A DNA stretch of 64,000 bases from NCBI GenBank assembly GCA_964035575.1, contig OZ037910.1, positions 930,001-994,000 of the forward strand, given 5' to 3'. Source of the stretch: Rhynchopus sp. YZ270_cl-10 (Eukaryota > Euglenozoa > Diplonemea > Diplonemida > Diplonemidae). A program made the translations under genes and the position numbers. The notes under the pieces were generated by a model. That model was not told the origin of the DNA, ran no database searches, and worked only from the letters and a program-made list of their open reading frames with translations. Positions 34,893 to 48,189 of the stretch are shown one piece after another; positions within the stretch are counted from its first letter, which is position 1, and each line of letters starts with the position of its first letter.

Positions 34893-34925
34893 ATCACCTG
34901 TCATGGTCATAACTAGTCCGTCGTG
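34893..34925 (-). repeat. Right terminal inverted repeat, 33 bp
   Basis: It ends CATAACTAGTCCGTCGTG, the reverse complement of the left end with one mismatch, immediately before the right TG flank. Confidence 0.88.
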
Positions 34926-35412
34926 TGGGATTGACCTGGGGACAACGTACTCTGTGGTCGGGGTGTGGCAGCACGGACACGTGGAGATCATTGCAAACGA
35001 GATGGGGAACCGGATCACCCCGTCCGTGGTGGCGTTCACAGACACGGAGCGGCTGATTGGGGACGGGGCGAAGAACCAGATTTCGGAGAACCCTGCGAAC
35101 AGCATCTACGCGGTGAAGCGGCTGATGGGGCGGAAGTTCTCGGACCCTGTGGTGCAGCAGGACCAGGCGCTGCTGTCGTACAACATCAGCGCCGGTGCGG
35201 ACGGGGGTGCTGTGGTGTCGGTGGTGCACAAGGGGGTGGGACGGAACTACACCGCGGAGGAGGTGTCTGCGATGATTCTGGGGCGCATGAAGGAGACGGC
35301 AGAGCGCTACCTGGGGGAGGCGGTGCACCACGCTGTGGTGACGGTGCCTGCGTACTTCAACGACGCACAGCGGCAGGCGACGAAGGACGCGGGGACGATT
35401 GCTGGGCTGAAT

Positions 35413-35444
<32 letters not shown>

Positions 35445-36819
35445 GGCACTTGCCTACGGGCTGGACAAGAAGGCTGCGGGGGAGGAGGAGAAGAACGTGC
35501 TTGTGTTTGACCTGGGGGGCGGGACGTTTGACGTGTCGGTGCTGCAGATTGAGAGCGGGTTCTTCGAGGTGCTGGCGACGCACGGGAACACCCACCTCGG
35601 GGGGGAGGACTTCGACAACCGGATGGTGGCGCACTTTGCGAAGACGATTAAGCACAAGTACGGGCGGGACGTGCTGCAGAGCCCGCGTGCACTGGCACGC
35701 CTGCGTGCGGCGTGCGAGTCTGCGAAGCGCCAGCTGTCTGCAGCACCGGAGGCGCGTGTGGAGGTGGAGGGGCTGTTCGAGGGGGTCGACTTCTCGGAGA
35801 GGATGGGACGTGCGAAGTTTGAGGAGCTGAACAACGACCTCTTCAAGGGGACGCTGCAGCCTGTGCGGGCGGTGCTGGCAGACGCAGACCTGCGCAAGGC
35901 AGACATCGACGAGATTGTGCTGGTCGGGGGGTCGACGCGCATCCCGAAGATCCGGGCTCTGATCCGCGACTTCTTTGGGAAGGAGCCGAACACGGGGGTG
36001 AATGCCGACGAGTCTGTGGCGTACGGGGCGGCTGTGCAGGGGGCGGTGCTGAGCGGGGTTTCGGAGGTTGCGGACAAGGTGCTGCTGGTGGACGTGATCC
36101 CGCTCTCGGTGGGGATTGAGACTGTCGGGGGTGTCATGACAAAGGTGCTGGACCGGAACACGGCTGTCCCGGCCGAGCGGTCGCAGACGTTTTCGACCCA
36201 CACGGACAACCAGCGCGGTGTGAACGTGAAGGTCTTTGAGGGGGAGCGGGCGATGGCAAAGGACTGCCGCCTCCTCGGGAGCTTCGAGCTGTCCGGGATT
36301 GCGCCTGCGGCGCGTGGGGTGCCGCAGATTGCAGTGTCGTTCAACGTCGACCGCAACGGGATTCTGCTTGTGAGTGCCGAGGACAAGGCGAACAGCCAGC
36401 GGGAGAGTCTGACGATCAGCAGCGACCACGCACGCCTCGACAAGGACGAGATTGCACGCATGGTTGAGGAGGCTGCGGGCCATGCCGAGGCCGACAAGCT
36501 TGTGCGGGAGCGTGTTGAGGCACGGAACCAGCTTGAGGGCACGGCGTACAGTCTCAAGGCGCAGGTTGGTGACGACGACAAGCTGGGTGCGAAGATCGAT
36601 GCTGACGAGCGGGCTGCGATTGAGGCTGCTGTCGAGGCAGCGCTGGGTTGGCTTGACGAGAACCCTGCTGCCGAGCAGGACGAGCTTGCGGAGCAGCTGC
36701 AGCAGCTGCAGAGTGTCTCGAACCCAATCATTGAGAAGGTGTACCAGAACTCGGGTGGGTCTTCTTCGTCAGTTCCAGAGGATGAGGATGAGGATGGTGA
36801 GGAGGAGGAAGACCTGTGA
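34926..36819 (+). pseudogene. BiP: BiP copy 10, 3' piece without signal peptide
   Basis: The BiP frame resumes at Gly42 (GGG at 34927-34929) and runs intact to the stop with the [13 protein letters not shown] tail. The frame is open leftward into the element to an ATG at 34828. That gives a 663-residue fusion in which 33 residues from the element (MVPVKMTG at its start) replace the signal peptide. If translated it would carry complete ATPase and substrate domains, though entry to the ER would be doubtful. Whether any transcript reaches a ribosome from that ATG is unknown. Confidence 0.88.
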
Positions 36820-37991
36820 TGTTCACTACTCACGTCGCGGGCTTCTTTTTTTTTTTCTTCTAGTTTTTTTTTTTTTTTTCATTCCTGACAAAAATGGCAG
36901 CGCAGTGTGTGTGTGGTCTGTGTGTGTGTGTGTGTGGCTGCTTTTTATTTGTTTGTCTTGTTGTCCTTATCCTGTTTTATTTTTTCCTTTGGCTATTTGT
37001 CCGGAGGGCTTGTTTTTTTTCTATACGCACAAGAAAGTAAACGAAACAAAATGGTGATTGTTTGTTTGTTTGTTTGTTTGTTAAAAGTTATGATTGTTCG
37101 CGTGTGTTATATTGCCGCAGAACAAAGAAGAAGACAAGTGGGCGTGTCCTATATATGGGGGCACGAGTGCAGAAAGAACGAGAAAGAAACCAGTCATCAC
37201 AACACAAAAAGTGAAATCACTTCAAAAAATAAGAATAATAAAAGGGGATATTGAGAGGTGAAGAAGAGGGGAGATGACAAAAGCGAAAAGAAAGTGAACG
37301 AGGATGTTCGCTGTTCTGTCTGAATGTTGTCCCCCCTTCTCTCTTTCTTTCTATCCCTATCTCAGCCTGTGTTTTGTGTGTTTTTTGTGTGTGTTGTGTT
37401 TTTTATGTCGATTTGTTTTGTTCCTTTGAAGGTAGTTTCACTTTGCTTCTTTCTATCCCCCGAAAGACTGGAAGAGCTTGAAAAACTGCCTTCTGTTTAC
37501 GTGGATTGTTTTAGAACGCAGTACCCGCCTTTTTATTTTTTTTGACAATACACCCGAACCAGTGTATTTGTCTCTGGGAGAATGTGTTCCAATCCATTTT
37601 TATTTATTTCTCTCCCTCCCTCCCTCCCTCGAATTATTGTTACTCGCTTCCTTTTCGCTCTTTTTTGCTGAGCGAAAATATTACAGAAGAAGATACGAAT
37701 CGTCGGTCTTCGTATGTCATACACCAAAAAGAAACCCGCGCTGATTTTTTTTTTTTCATTCTTGTGAGTTATCCCTACCACCCTTCCTCACCCTTCCTCA
37801 CCACTCCCATCACTCCCTTCACTCCCACCATAACCACCATCAGGATATATTATTCTTTCTAGAACCCCCTCTTTCACATCACACATACACAAAAGCCACC
37901 GAGCCACCAACCAAAGACCACAAAAAACCCTCATTTCTCTCTCTCGACTTCTTCATCAACCCTAGTTCCTTCAACAAGACAAGCAGCAGAA
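36820..37991 (+). other. BiP spacer S10
   Basis: Long-GT type with the long TGTGTGTGTTG form and (CCCT)4. It is the first of the units right of the split gene, all of which have four CCCT repeats. No gene was seen in it. Confidence 0.8.
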
Positions 37992-38600
37992 ATGGGACGG
38001 GACACACAGACAGTGTTGGCAGGCCTGTGCGTGGTAGTGCTCGCCCTGGGCTGCAGCTGCGTGGCTGGGTCAGAGGAGGCGTTGTCAGGGAAGGTGGTGG
38101 ACGGGCCTGTGATTGGGATTGACCTGGGGACAACGTACTCTGTGGTCGGGGTGTGGCAGCACGGACACGTGGAGATCATTGCAAACGAGATGGGGAACCG
38201 GATCACCCCGTCCGTGGTGGCGTTCACAGACACGGAGCGGCTGATTGGGGACGGGGCGAAGAACCAGATTTCGGAGAACCCTGCGAACAGCATCTACGCG
38301 GTGAAGCGGCTGATGGGGCGGAAGTTCTCGGACCCTGTGGTGCAGCAGGACCAGGCGCTGCTGTCGTACAACATCAGCGCCGGTGCGGACGGGGGTGCTG
38401 TGGTGTCGGTGGTGCACAAGGGGGTGGGACGGAACTACACCGCGGAGGAGGTGTCTGCGATGATTCTGGGGCGCATGAAGGAGACGGCAGAGCGCTACCT
38501 GGGGGAGGCGGTGCACCACGCTGTGGTGACGGTGCCTGCGTACTTCAACGACGCACAGCGGCAGGCGACGAAGGACGCGGGGACGATTGCTGGGCTGAAT

Positions 38601-38632
<32 letters not shown>

Positions 38633-40007
38633 GGCACTTGCCTACGGGCTGGACAAGAAGGCTGCGGGGGAGGAGGAGAAGAACGTGCTTGTGTTTGACC
38701 TGGGGGGCGGGACGTTTGACGTGTCGGTGCTGCAGATTGAGAGCGGGTTCTTCGAGGTGCTGGCGACGCACGGGAACACCCACCTCGGGGGGGAGGACTT
38801 CGACAACCGGATGGTGGCGCACTTTGCGAAGACGATTAAGCACAAGTACGGGCGGGACGTGCTGCAGAGCCCGCGTGCACTGGCACGCCTGCGTGCGGCG
38901 TGCGAGTCTGCGAAGCGCCAGCTGTCTGCAGCACCGGAGGCGCGTGTGGAGGTGGAGGGGCTGTTCGAGGGGGTCGACTTCTCGGAGAGGATGGGACGTG
39001 CGAAGTTTGAGGAGCTGAACAACGACCTCTTCAAGGGGACGCTGCAGCCTGTGCGGGCGGTGCTGGCAGACGCAGACCTGCGCAAGGCAGACATCGACGA
39101 GATTGTGCTGGTCGGGGGGTCGACGCGCATCCCGAAGATCCGGGCTCTGATCCGCGACTTCTTTGGGAAGGAGCCGAACACGGGGGTGAATGCCGACGAG
39201 TCTGTGGCGTACGGGGCGGCTGTGCAGGGGGCGGTGCTGAGCGGGGTTTCGGAGGTTGCGGACAAGGTGCTGCTGGTGGACGTGATCCCGCTCTCGGTGG
39301 GGATTGAGACTGTCGGGGGTGTCATGACAAAGGTGCTGGACCGGAACACGGCTGTCCCGGCCGAGCGGTCGCAGACGTTTTCGACCCACACGGACAACCA
39401 GCGCGGTGTGAACGTGAAGGTCTTTGAGGGGGAGCGGGCGATGGCAAAGGACTGCCGCCTCCTCGGGAGCTTCGAGCTGTCCGGGATTGCGCCTGCGGCG
39501 CGTGGGGTGCCGCAGATTGCAGTGTCGTTCAACGTCGACCGCAACGGGATTCTGCTTGTGAGTGCCGAGGACAAGGCGAACAGCCAGCGGGAGAGTCTGA
39601 CGATCAGCAGCGACCACGCACGCCTCGACAAGGACGAGATTGCACGCATGGTTGAGGAGGCTGCGGGCCATGCCGAGGCCGACAAGCTTGTGCGGGAGCG
39701 TGTTGAGGCACGGAACCAGCTTGAGGGCACGGCGTACAGTCTCAAGGCGCAGGTTGGTGACGACGACAAGCTGGGTGCGAAGATCGATGCTGACGAGCGG
39801 GCTGCGATTGAGGCTGCTGTCGAGGCAGCGCTGGGTTGGCTTGACGAGAACCCTGCTGCCGAGCAGGACGAGCTTGCGGAGCAGCTGCAGCAGCTGCAGA
39901 GTGTCTCGAACCCAATCATTGAGAAGGTGTACCAGAACTCGGGTGGGTCTTCTTCGTCAGTTCCAGAGGATGAGGATGAGGATGGTGAGGAGGAGGAAGA
40001 CCTGTGA
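37992..40007 (+). CDS. BiP: BiP/GRP78 copy 11
   Basis: This is a complete 671-codon gene with the same protein as copy 2, and the first intact copy right of the TIR element. Confidence 0.96.
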
Positions 40008-41178
40008 TGTTCACTACTCACGTCGCGGGCTTCTTTTTTTTTTTCTTCTAGTTTTTTTTTTTTTTTCATTCCTGACAAAAATGGCAGCGCAGTGTGTGTG
40101 TGGTCTGTGTGTGTGTGTGTGTGGCTGCTTTTTATTTGTTTGTCTTGTTGTCCTTATCCTGTTTTATTTTTTCCTTTGGCTATTTGTCCGGAGGGCTTGT
40201 TTTTTTTCTATACGCACAAGAAAGTAAACGAAACAAAATGGTGATTGTTTGTTTGTTTGTTTGTTTGTTAAAAGTTATGATTGTTCGCGTGTGTTATATT
40301 GCCGCAGAACAAAGAAGAAGACAAGTGGGCGTGTCCTATATATGGGGGCACGAGTGCAGAAAGAACGAGAAAGAAACCAGTCATCACAACACAAAAAGTG
40401 AAATCACTTCAAAAAATAAGAATAATAAAAGGGGATATTGAGAGGTGAAGAAGAGGGGAGATGACAAAAGCGAAAAGAAAGTGAACGAGGATGTTCGCTG
40501 TTCTGTCTGAATGTTGTCCCCCCTTCTCTCTTTCTTTCTATCCCTATCTCAGCCTGTGTTTTGTGTGTTTTTTGTGTGTGTTGTGTTTTTTATGTCGATT
40601 TGTTTTGTTCCTTTGAAGGTAGTTTCACTTTGCTTCTTTCTATCCCCCGAAAGACTGGAAGAGCTTGAAAAACTGCCTTCTGTTTACGTGGATTGTTTTA
40701 GAACGCAGTACCCGCCTTTTTATTTTTTTTGACAATACACCCGAACCAGTGTATTTGTCTCTGGGAGAATGTGTTCCAATCCATTTTTATTTATTTCTCT
40801 CCCTCCCTCCCTCCCTCGAATTATTGTTACTCGCTTCCTTTTCGCTCTTTTTTGCTGAGCGAAAATATTACAGAAGAAGATACGAATCGTCGGTCTTCGT
40901 ATGTCATACACCAAAAAGAAACCCGCGCTGATTTTTTTTTTTTCATTCTTGTGAGTTATCCCTACCACCCTTCCTCACCCTTCCTCACCACTCCCATCAC
41001 TCCCTTCACTCCCACCATAACCACCATCAGGATATATTATTCTTTCTAGAACCCCCTCTTTCACATCACACATACACAAAAGCCACCGAGCCACCAACCA
41101 AAGACCACAAAAAACCCTCATTTCTCTCTCTCGACTTCTTCATCAACCCTAGTTCCTTCAACAAGACAAGCAGCAGAA
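40008..41178 (+). other. BiP spacer S11
   Basis: Long-GT type, long TGTGTGTGTTG form, (CCCT)4. No gene was seen in it. Confidence 0.8.
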
Positions 41179-41787
41179 ATGGGACGGGACACACAGACAG
41201 TGTTGGCAGGCCTGTGCGTGGTAGTGCTCGCCCTGGGCTGCAGCTGCGTGGCTGGGTCAGAGGAGGCGTTGTCAGGGAAGGTGGTGGACGGGCCTGTGAT
41301 TGGGATTGACCTGGGGACAACGTACTCTGTGGTCGGGGTGTGGCAGCACGGACACGTGGAGATCATTGCAAACGAGATGGGGAACCGGATCACCCCGTCC
41401 GTGGTGGCGTTCACAGACACGGAGCGGCTGATTGGGGACGGGGCGAAGAACCAGATTTCGGAGAACCCTGCGAACAGCATCTACGCGGTGAAGCGGCTGA
41501 TGGGGCGGAAGTTCTCGGACCCTGTGGTGCAGCAGGACCAGGCGCTGCTGTCGTACAACATCAGCGCCGGTGCGGACGGGGGTGCTGTGGTGTCGGTGGT
41601 GCACAAGGGGGTGGGACGGAACTACACCGCGGAGGAGGTGTCTGCGATGATTCTGGGGCGCATGAAGGAGACGGCAGAGCGCTACCTGGGGGAGGCGGTG
41701 CACCACGCTGTGGTGACGGTGCCTGCGTACTTCAACGACGCACAGCGGCAGGCGACGAAGGACGCGGGGACGATTGCTGGGCTGAAT

Positions 41788-41819
<32 letters not shown>

Positions 41820-43194
41820 GGCACTTGCCTACGGGCTGGACAAGAAGGCTGCGGGGGAGGAGGAGAAGAACGTGCTTGTGTTTGACCTGGGGGGCGGGAC
41901 GTTTGACGTGTCGGTGCTGCAGATTGAGAGCGGGTTCTTCGAGGTGCTGGCGACGCACGGGAACACCCACCTCGGGGGGGAGGACTTCGACAACCGGATG
42001 GTGGCGCACTTTGCGAAGACGATTAAGCACAAGTACGGGCGGGACGTGCTGCAGAGCCCGCGTGCACTGGCACGCCTGCGTGCGGCGTGCGAGTCTGCGA
42101 AGCGCCAGCTGTCTGCAGCACCGGAGGCGCGTGTGGAGGTGGAGGGGCTGTTCGAGGGGGTCGACTTCTCGGAGAGGATGGGACGTGCGAAGTTTGAGGA
42201 GCTGAACAACGACCTCTTCAAGGGGACGCTGCAGCCTGTGCGGGCGGTGCTGGCAGACGCAGACCTGCGCAAGGCAGACATCGACGAGATTGTGCTGGTC
42301 GGGGGGTCGACGCGCATCCCGAAGATCCGGGCTCTGATCCGCGACTTCTTTGGGAAGGAGCCGAACACGGGGGTGAATGCCGACGAGTCTGTGGCGTACG
42401 GGGCGGCTGTGCAGGGGGCGGTGCTGAGCGGGGTTTCGGAGGTTGCGGACAAGGTGCTGCTGGTGGACGTGATCCCGCTCTCGGTGGGGATTGAGACTGT
42501 CGGGGGTGTCATGACAAAGGTGCTGGACCGGAACACGGCTGTCCCGGCCGAGCGGTCGCAGACGTTTTCGACCCACACGGACAACCAGCGCGGTGTGAAC
42601 GTGAAGGTCTTTGAGGGGGAGCGGGCGATGGCAAAGGACTGCCGCCTCCTCGGGAGCTTCGAGCTGTCCGGGATTGCGCCTGCGGCGCGTGGGGTGCCGC
42701 AGATTGCAGTGTCGTTCAACGTCGACCGCAACGGGATTCTGCTTGTGAGTGCCGAGGACAAGGCGAACAGCCAGCGGGAGAGTCTGACGATCAGCAGCGA
42801 CCACGCACGCCTCGACAAGGACGAGATTGCACGCATGGTTGAGGAGGCTGCGGGCCATGCCGAGGCCGACAAGCTTGTGCGGGAGCGTGTTGAGGCACGG
42901 AACCAGCTTGAGGGCACGGCGTACAGTCTCAAGGCGCAGGTTGGTGACGACGACAAGCTGGGTGCGAAGATCGATGCTGACGAGCGGGCTGCGATTGAGG
43001 CTGCTGTCGAGGCAGCGCTGGGTTGGCTTGACGAGAACCCTGCTGCCGAGCAGGACGAGCTTGCGGAGCAGCTGCAGCAGCTGCAGAGTGTCTCGAACCC
43101 AATCATTGAGAAGGTGTACCAGAACTCGGGTGGGTCTTCTTCGTCAGTTCCAGAGGATGAGGATGAGGATGGTGAGGAGGAGGAAGACCTGTGA
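41179..43194 (+). CDS. BiP: BiP/GRP78 copy 12
   Basis: This is a complete 671-codon gene, identical in protein to copy 2. Spacing to copy 11 is 3187 bases, the commonest value in the right block. Confidence 0.96.
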
Positions 43195-44363
43195 TGTTCA
43201 CTACTCACGTCGCGGGCTTCTTTTTTTTTTTCTTCTAGTTTTTTTTTTTTTTTCATTCCTGACAAAAATGGCAGCGCAGTGTGTGTGTGGTCTGTGTGTG
43301 TGTGTGTGTGGCTGCTTTTTATTTGTTTGTCTTGTTGTCCTTATCCTGTTTTATTTTTTCCTTTGGCTATTTGTCCGGAGGGCTTGTTTTTTTTCTATAC
43401 GCACAAGAAAGTAAACGAAACAAAATGGTGATTGTTTGTTTGTTTGTTTGTTTGTTAAAAGTTATGATTGTTCGCGTGTGTTATATTGCCGCAGAACAAA
43501 GAAGAAGACAAGTGGGCGTGTCCTATATATGGGGGCACGAGTGCAGAAAGAACGAGAAAGAAACCAGTCATCACAACACAAAAAGTGAAATCACTTCAAA
43601 AAATAAGAATAATAAAAGGGGATATTGAGAGGTGAAGAAGAGGGGAGATGACAAAAGCGAAAAGAAAGTGAACGAGGATGTTCGCTGTTCTGTCTGAATG
43701 TTGTCCCCCCTTCTCTCTTTCTTTCTATCCCTATCTCAGCCTGTGTTTTGTGTGTTTTTTGTGTGTTGTGTTTTTTATGTCGATTTGTTTTGTTCCTTTG
43801 AAGGTAGTTTCACTTTGCTTCTTTCTATCCCCCGAAAGACTGGAAGAGCTTGAAAAACTGCCTTCTGTTTACGTGGATTGTTTTAGAACGCAGTACCCGC
43901 CTTTTTATTTTTTTTGACAATACACCCGAACCAGTGTATTTGTCTCTGGGAGAATGTGTTCCAATCCATTTTTATTTATTTCTCTCCCTCCCTCCCTCCC
44001 TCGAATTATTGTTACTCGCTTCCTTTTCGCTCTTTTTTGCTGAGCGAAAATATTACAGAAGAAGATACGAATCGTCGGTCTTCGTATGTCATACACCAAA
44101 AAGAAACCCGCGCTGATTTTTTTTTTTTCATTCTTGTGAGTTATCCCTACCACCCTTCCTCACCCTTCCTCACCACTCCCATCACTCCCTTCACTCCCAC
44201 CATAACCACCATCAGGATATATTATTCTTTCTAGAACCCCCTCTTTCACATCACACATACACAAAAGCCACCGAGCCACCAACCAAAGACCACAAAAAAC
44301 CCTCATTTCTCTCTCTCGACTTCTTCATCAACCCTAGTTCCTTCAACAAGACAAGCAGCAGAA
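43195..44363 (+). other. BiP spacer S12
   Basis: Long-GT type, short TGTGTTG form, (CCCT)4. No gene was seen in it. Confidence 0.8.
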
Positions 44364-44972
44364 ATGGGACGGGACACACAGACAGTGTTGGCAGGCCTGT
44401 GCGTGGTAGTGCTCGCCCTGGGCTGCAGCTGCGTGGCTGGGTCAGAGGAGGCGTTGTCAGGGAAGGTGGTGGACGGGCCTGTGATTGGGATTGACCTGGG
44501 GACAACGTACTCTGTGGTCGGGGTGTGGCAGCACGGACACGTGGAGATCATTGCAAACGAGATGGGGAACCGGATCACCCCGTCCGTGGTGGCGTTCACA
44601 GACACGGAGCGGCTGATTGGGGACGGGGCGAAGAACCAGATTTCGGAGAACCCTGCGAACAGCATCTACGCGGTGAAGCGGCTGATGGGGCGGAAGTTCT
44701 CGGACCCTGTGGTGCAGCAGGACCAGGCGCTGCTGTCGTACAACATCAGCGCCGGTGCGGACGGGGGTGCTGTGGTGTCGGTGGTGCACAAGGGGGTGGG
44801 ACGGAACTACACCGCGGAGGAGGTGTCTGCGATGATTCTGGGGCGCATGAAGGAGACGGCAGAGCGCTACCTGGGGGAGGCGGTGCACCACGCTGTGGTG
44901 ACGGTGCCTGCGTACTTCAACGACGCACAGCGGCAGGCGACGAAGGACGCGGGGACGATTGCTGGGCTGAAT

Positions 44973-45004
<32 letters not shown>

Positions 45005-46379
45005 GGCACTTGCCTACGGGCTGGACAAGAAGGCTGCGGGGGAGGAGGAGAAGAACGTGCTTGTGTTTGACCTGGGGGGCGGGACGTTTGACGTGTCGGT
45101 GCTGCAGATTGAGAGCGGGTTCTTCGAGGTGCTGGCGACGCACGGGAACACCCACCTCGGGGGGGAGGACTTCGACAACCGGATGGTGGCGCACTTTGCG
45201 AAGACGATTAAGCACAAGTACGGGCGGGACGTGCTGCAGAGCCCGCGTGCACTGGCACGCCTGCGTGCGGCGTGCGAGTCTGCGAAGCGCCAGCTGTCTG
45301 CAGCACCGGAGGCGCGTGTGGAGGTGGAGGGGCTGTTCGAGGGGGTCGACTTCTCGGAGAGGATGGGACGTGCGAAGTTTGAGGAGCTGAACAACGACCT
45401 CTTCAAGGGGACGCTGCAGCCTGTGCGGGCGGTGCTGGCAGACGCAGACCTGCGCAAGGCAGACATCGACGAGATTGTGCTGGTCGGGGGGTCGACGCGC
45501 ATCCCGAAGATCCGGGCTCTGATCCGCGACTTCTTTGGGAAGGAGCCGAACACGGGGGTGAATGCCGACGAGTCTGTGGCGTACGGGGCGGCTGTGCAGG
45601 GGGCGGTGCTGAGCGGGGTTTCGGAGGTTGCGGACAAGGTGCTGCTGGTGGACGTGATCCCGCTCTCGGTGGGGATTGAGACTGTCGGGGGTGTCATGAC
45701 AAAGGTGCTGGACCGGAACACGGCTGTCCCGGCCGAGCGGTCGCAGACGTTTTCGACCCACACGGACAACCAGCGCGGTGTGAACGTGAAGGTCTTTGAG
45801 GGGGAGCGGGCGATGGCAAAGGACTGCCGCCTCCTCGGGAGCTTCGAGCTGTCCGGGATTGCGCCTGCGGCGCGTGGGGTGCCGCAGATTGCAGTGTCGT
45901 TCAACGTCGACCGCAACGGGATTCTGCTTGTGAGTGCCGAGGACAAGGCGAACAGCCAGCGGGAGAGTCTGACGATCAGCAGCGACCACGCACGCCTCGA
46001 CAAGGACGAGATTGCACGCATGGTTGAGGAGGCTGCGGGCCATGCCGAGGCCGACAAGCTTGTGCGGGAGCGTGTTGAGGCACGGAACCAGCTTGAGGGC
46101 ACGGCGTACAGTCTCAAGGCGCAGGTTGGTGACGACGACAAGCTGGGTGCGAAGATCGATGCTGACGAGCGGGCTGCGATTGAGGCTGCTGTCGAGGCAG
46201 CGCTGGGTTGGCTTGACGAGAACCCTGCTGCCGAGCAGGACGAGCTTGCGGAGCAGCTGCAGCAGCTGCAGAGTGTCTCGAACCCAATCATTGAGAAGGT
46301 GTACCAGAACTCGGGTGGGTCTTCTTCGTCAGTTCCAGAGGATGAGGATGAGGATGGTGAGGAGGAGGAAGACCTGTGA
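44364..46379 (+). CDS. BiP: BiP/GRP78 copy 13
   Basis: This is a complete 671-codon gene, identical in protein to copy 2, with short-TGTGTTG spacers on both sides. Confidence 0.96.
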
Positions 46380-47548
46380 TGTTCACTACTCACGTCGCGG
46401 GCTTCTTTTTTTTTTTCTTCTAGTTTTTTTTTTTTTTTCATTCCTGACAAAAATGGCAGCGCAGTGTGTGTGTGGTCTGTGTGTGTGTGTGTGTGGCTGC
46501 TTTTTATTTGTTTGTCTTGTTGTCCTTATCCTGTTTTATTTTTTCCTTTGGCTATTTGTCCGGAGGGCTTGTTTTTTTTCTATACGCACAAGAAAGTAAA
46601 CGAAACAAAATGGTGATTGTTTGTTTGTTTGTTTGTTTGTTAAAAGTTATGATTGTTCGCGTGTGTTATATTGCCGCAGAACAAAGAAGAAGACAAGTGG
46701 GCGTGTCCTATATATGGGGGCACGAGTGCAGAAAGAACGAGAAAGAAACCAGTCATCACAACACAAAAAGTGAAATCACTTCAAAAAATAAGAATAATAA
46801 AAGGGGATATTGAGAGGTGAAGAAGAGGGGAGATGACAAAAGCGAAAAGAAAGTGAACGAGGATGTTCGCTGTTCTGTCTGAATGTTGTCCCCCCTTCTC
46901 TCTTTCTTTCTATCCCTATCTCAGCCTGTGTTTTGTGTGTTTTTTGTGTGTTGTGTTTTTTATGTCGATTTGTTTTGTTCCTTTGAAGGTAGTTTCACTT
47001 TGCTTCTTTCTATCCCCCGAAAGACTGGAAGAGCTTGAAAAACTGCCTTCTGTTTACGTGGATTGTTTTAGAACGCAGTACCCGCCTTTTTATTTTTTTT
47101 GACAATACACCCGAACCAGTGTATTTGTCTCTGGGAGAATGTGTTCCAATCCATTTTTATTTATTTCTCTCCCTCCCTCCCTCCCTCGAATTATTGTTAC
47201 TCGCTTCCTTTTCGCTCTTTTTTGCTGAGCGAAAATATTACAGAAGAAGATACGAATCGTCGGTCTTCGTATGTCATACACCAAAAAGAAACCCGCGCTG
47301 ATTTTTTTTTTTTCATTCTTGTGAGTTATCCCTACCACCCTTCCTCACCCTTCCTCACCACTCCCATCACTCCCTTCACTCCCACCATAACCACCATCAG
47401 GATATATTATTCTTTCTAGAACCCCCTCTTTCACATCACACATACACAAAAGCCACCGAGCCACCAACCAAAGACCACAAAAAACCCTCATTTCTCTCTC
47501 TCGACTTCTTCATCAACCCTAGTTCCTTCAACAAGACAAGCAGCAGAA
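46380..47548 (+). other. BiP spacer S13
   Basis: It shows the same repeat states as S12, so copies 12-14 may stem from a duplicated unit. No gene was seen in it. Confidence 0.8.
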
Positions 47549-48157
47549 ATGGGACGGGACACACAGACAGTGTTGGCAGGCCTGTGCGTGGTAGTGCTCG
47601 CCCTGGGCTGCAGCTGCGTGGCTGGGTCAGAGGAGGCGTTGTCAGGGAAGGTGGTGGACGGGCCTGTGATTGGGATTGACCTGGGGACAACGTACTCTGT
47701 GGTCGGGGTGTGGCAGCACGGACACGTGGAGATCATTGCAAACGAGATGGGGAACCGGATCACCCCGTCCGTGGTGGCGTTCACAGACACGGAGCGGCTG
47801 ATTGGGGACGGGGCGAAGAACCAGATTTCGGAGAACCCTGCGAACAGCATCTACGCGGTGAAGCGGCTGATGGGGCGGAAGTTCTCGGACCCTGTGGTGC
47901 AGCAGGACCAGGCGCTGCTGTCGTACAACATCAGCGCCGGTGCGGACGGGGGTGCTGTGGTGTCGGTGGTGCACAAGGGGGTGGGACGGAACTACACCGC
48001 GGAGGAGGTGTCTGCGATGATTCTGGGGCGCATGAAGGAGACGGCAGAGCGCTACCTGGGGGAGGCGGTGCACCACGCTGTGGTGACGGTGCCTGCGTAC
48101 TTCAACGACGCACAGCGGCAGGCGACGAAGGACGCGGGGACGATTGCTGGGCTGAAT

Positions 48158-48189
<32 letters not shown>

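Larger units (their letters stand above)
31794..34925. mobile_element. 3.13 kb terminal-inverted-repeat element in BiP copy 10
   Basis: The insertion is bounded by inverted repeats starting CACGACGGACTAGTTATG: 33 bases with one mismatch. TG flanks it on both sides, and the host gene is intact in sequence on either side. Both ends are packed with TGACAGGTG and its complement, forming hairpins. No long reading frame or transposase motif is visible inside. The layout fits a non-autonomous class II element whose end boxes could bind a transposase made elsewhere, or a foldback-type element. Class II transposons are not, to my knowledge, established in trypanosomatids. Family is not assigned: I see neither the TA of Tc1/mariner nor a CACTA end. 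Confidence 0.8.

Noticed and set aside
31794-34925. Tc1/mariner, CACTA or piggyBac family label
   Set aside because: The flank is TG, not TA or TTAA, and the end CACGACGG is not CACTA. No transposase is present to decide.
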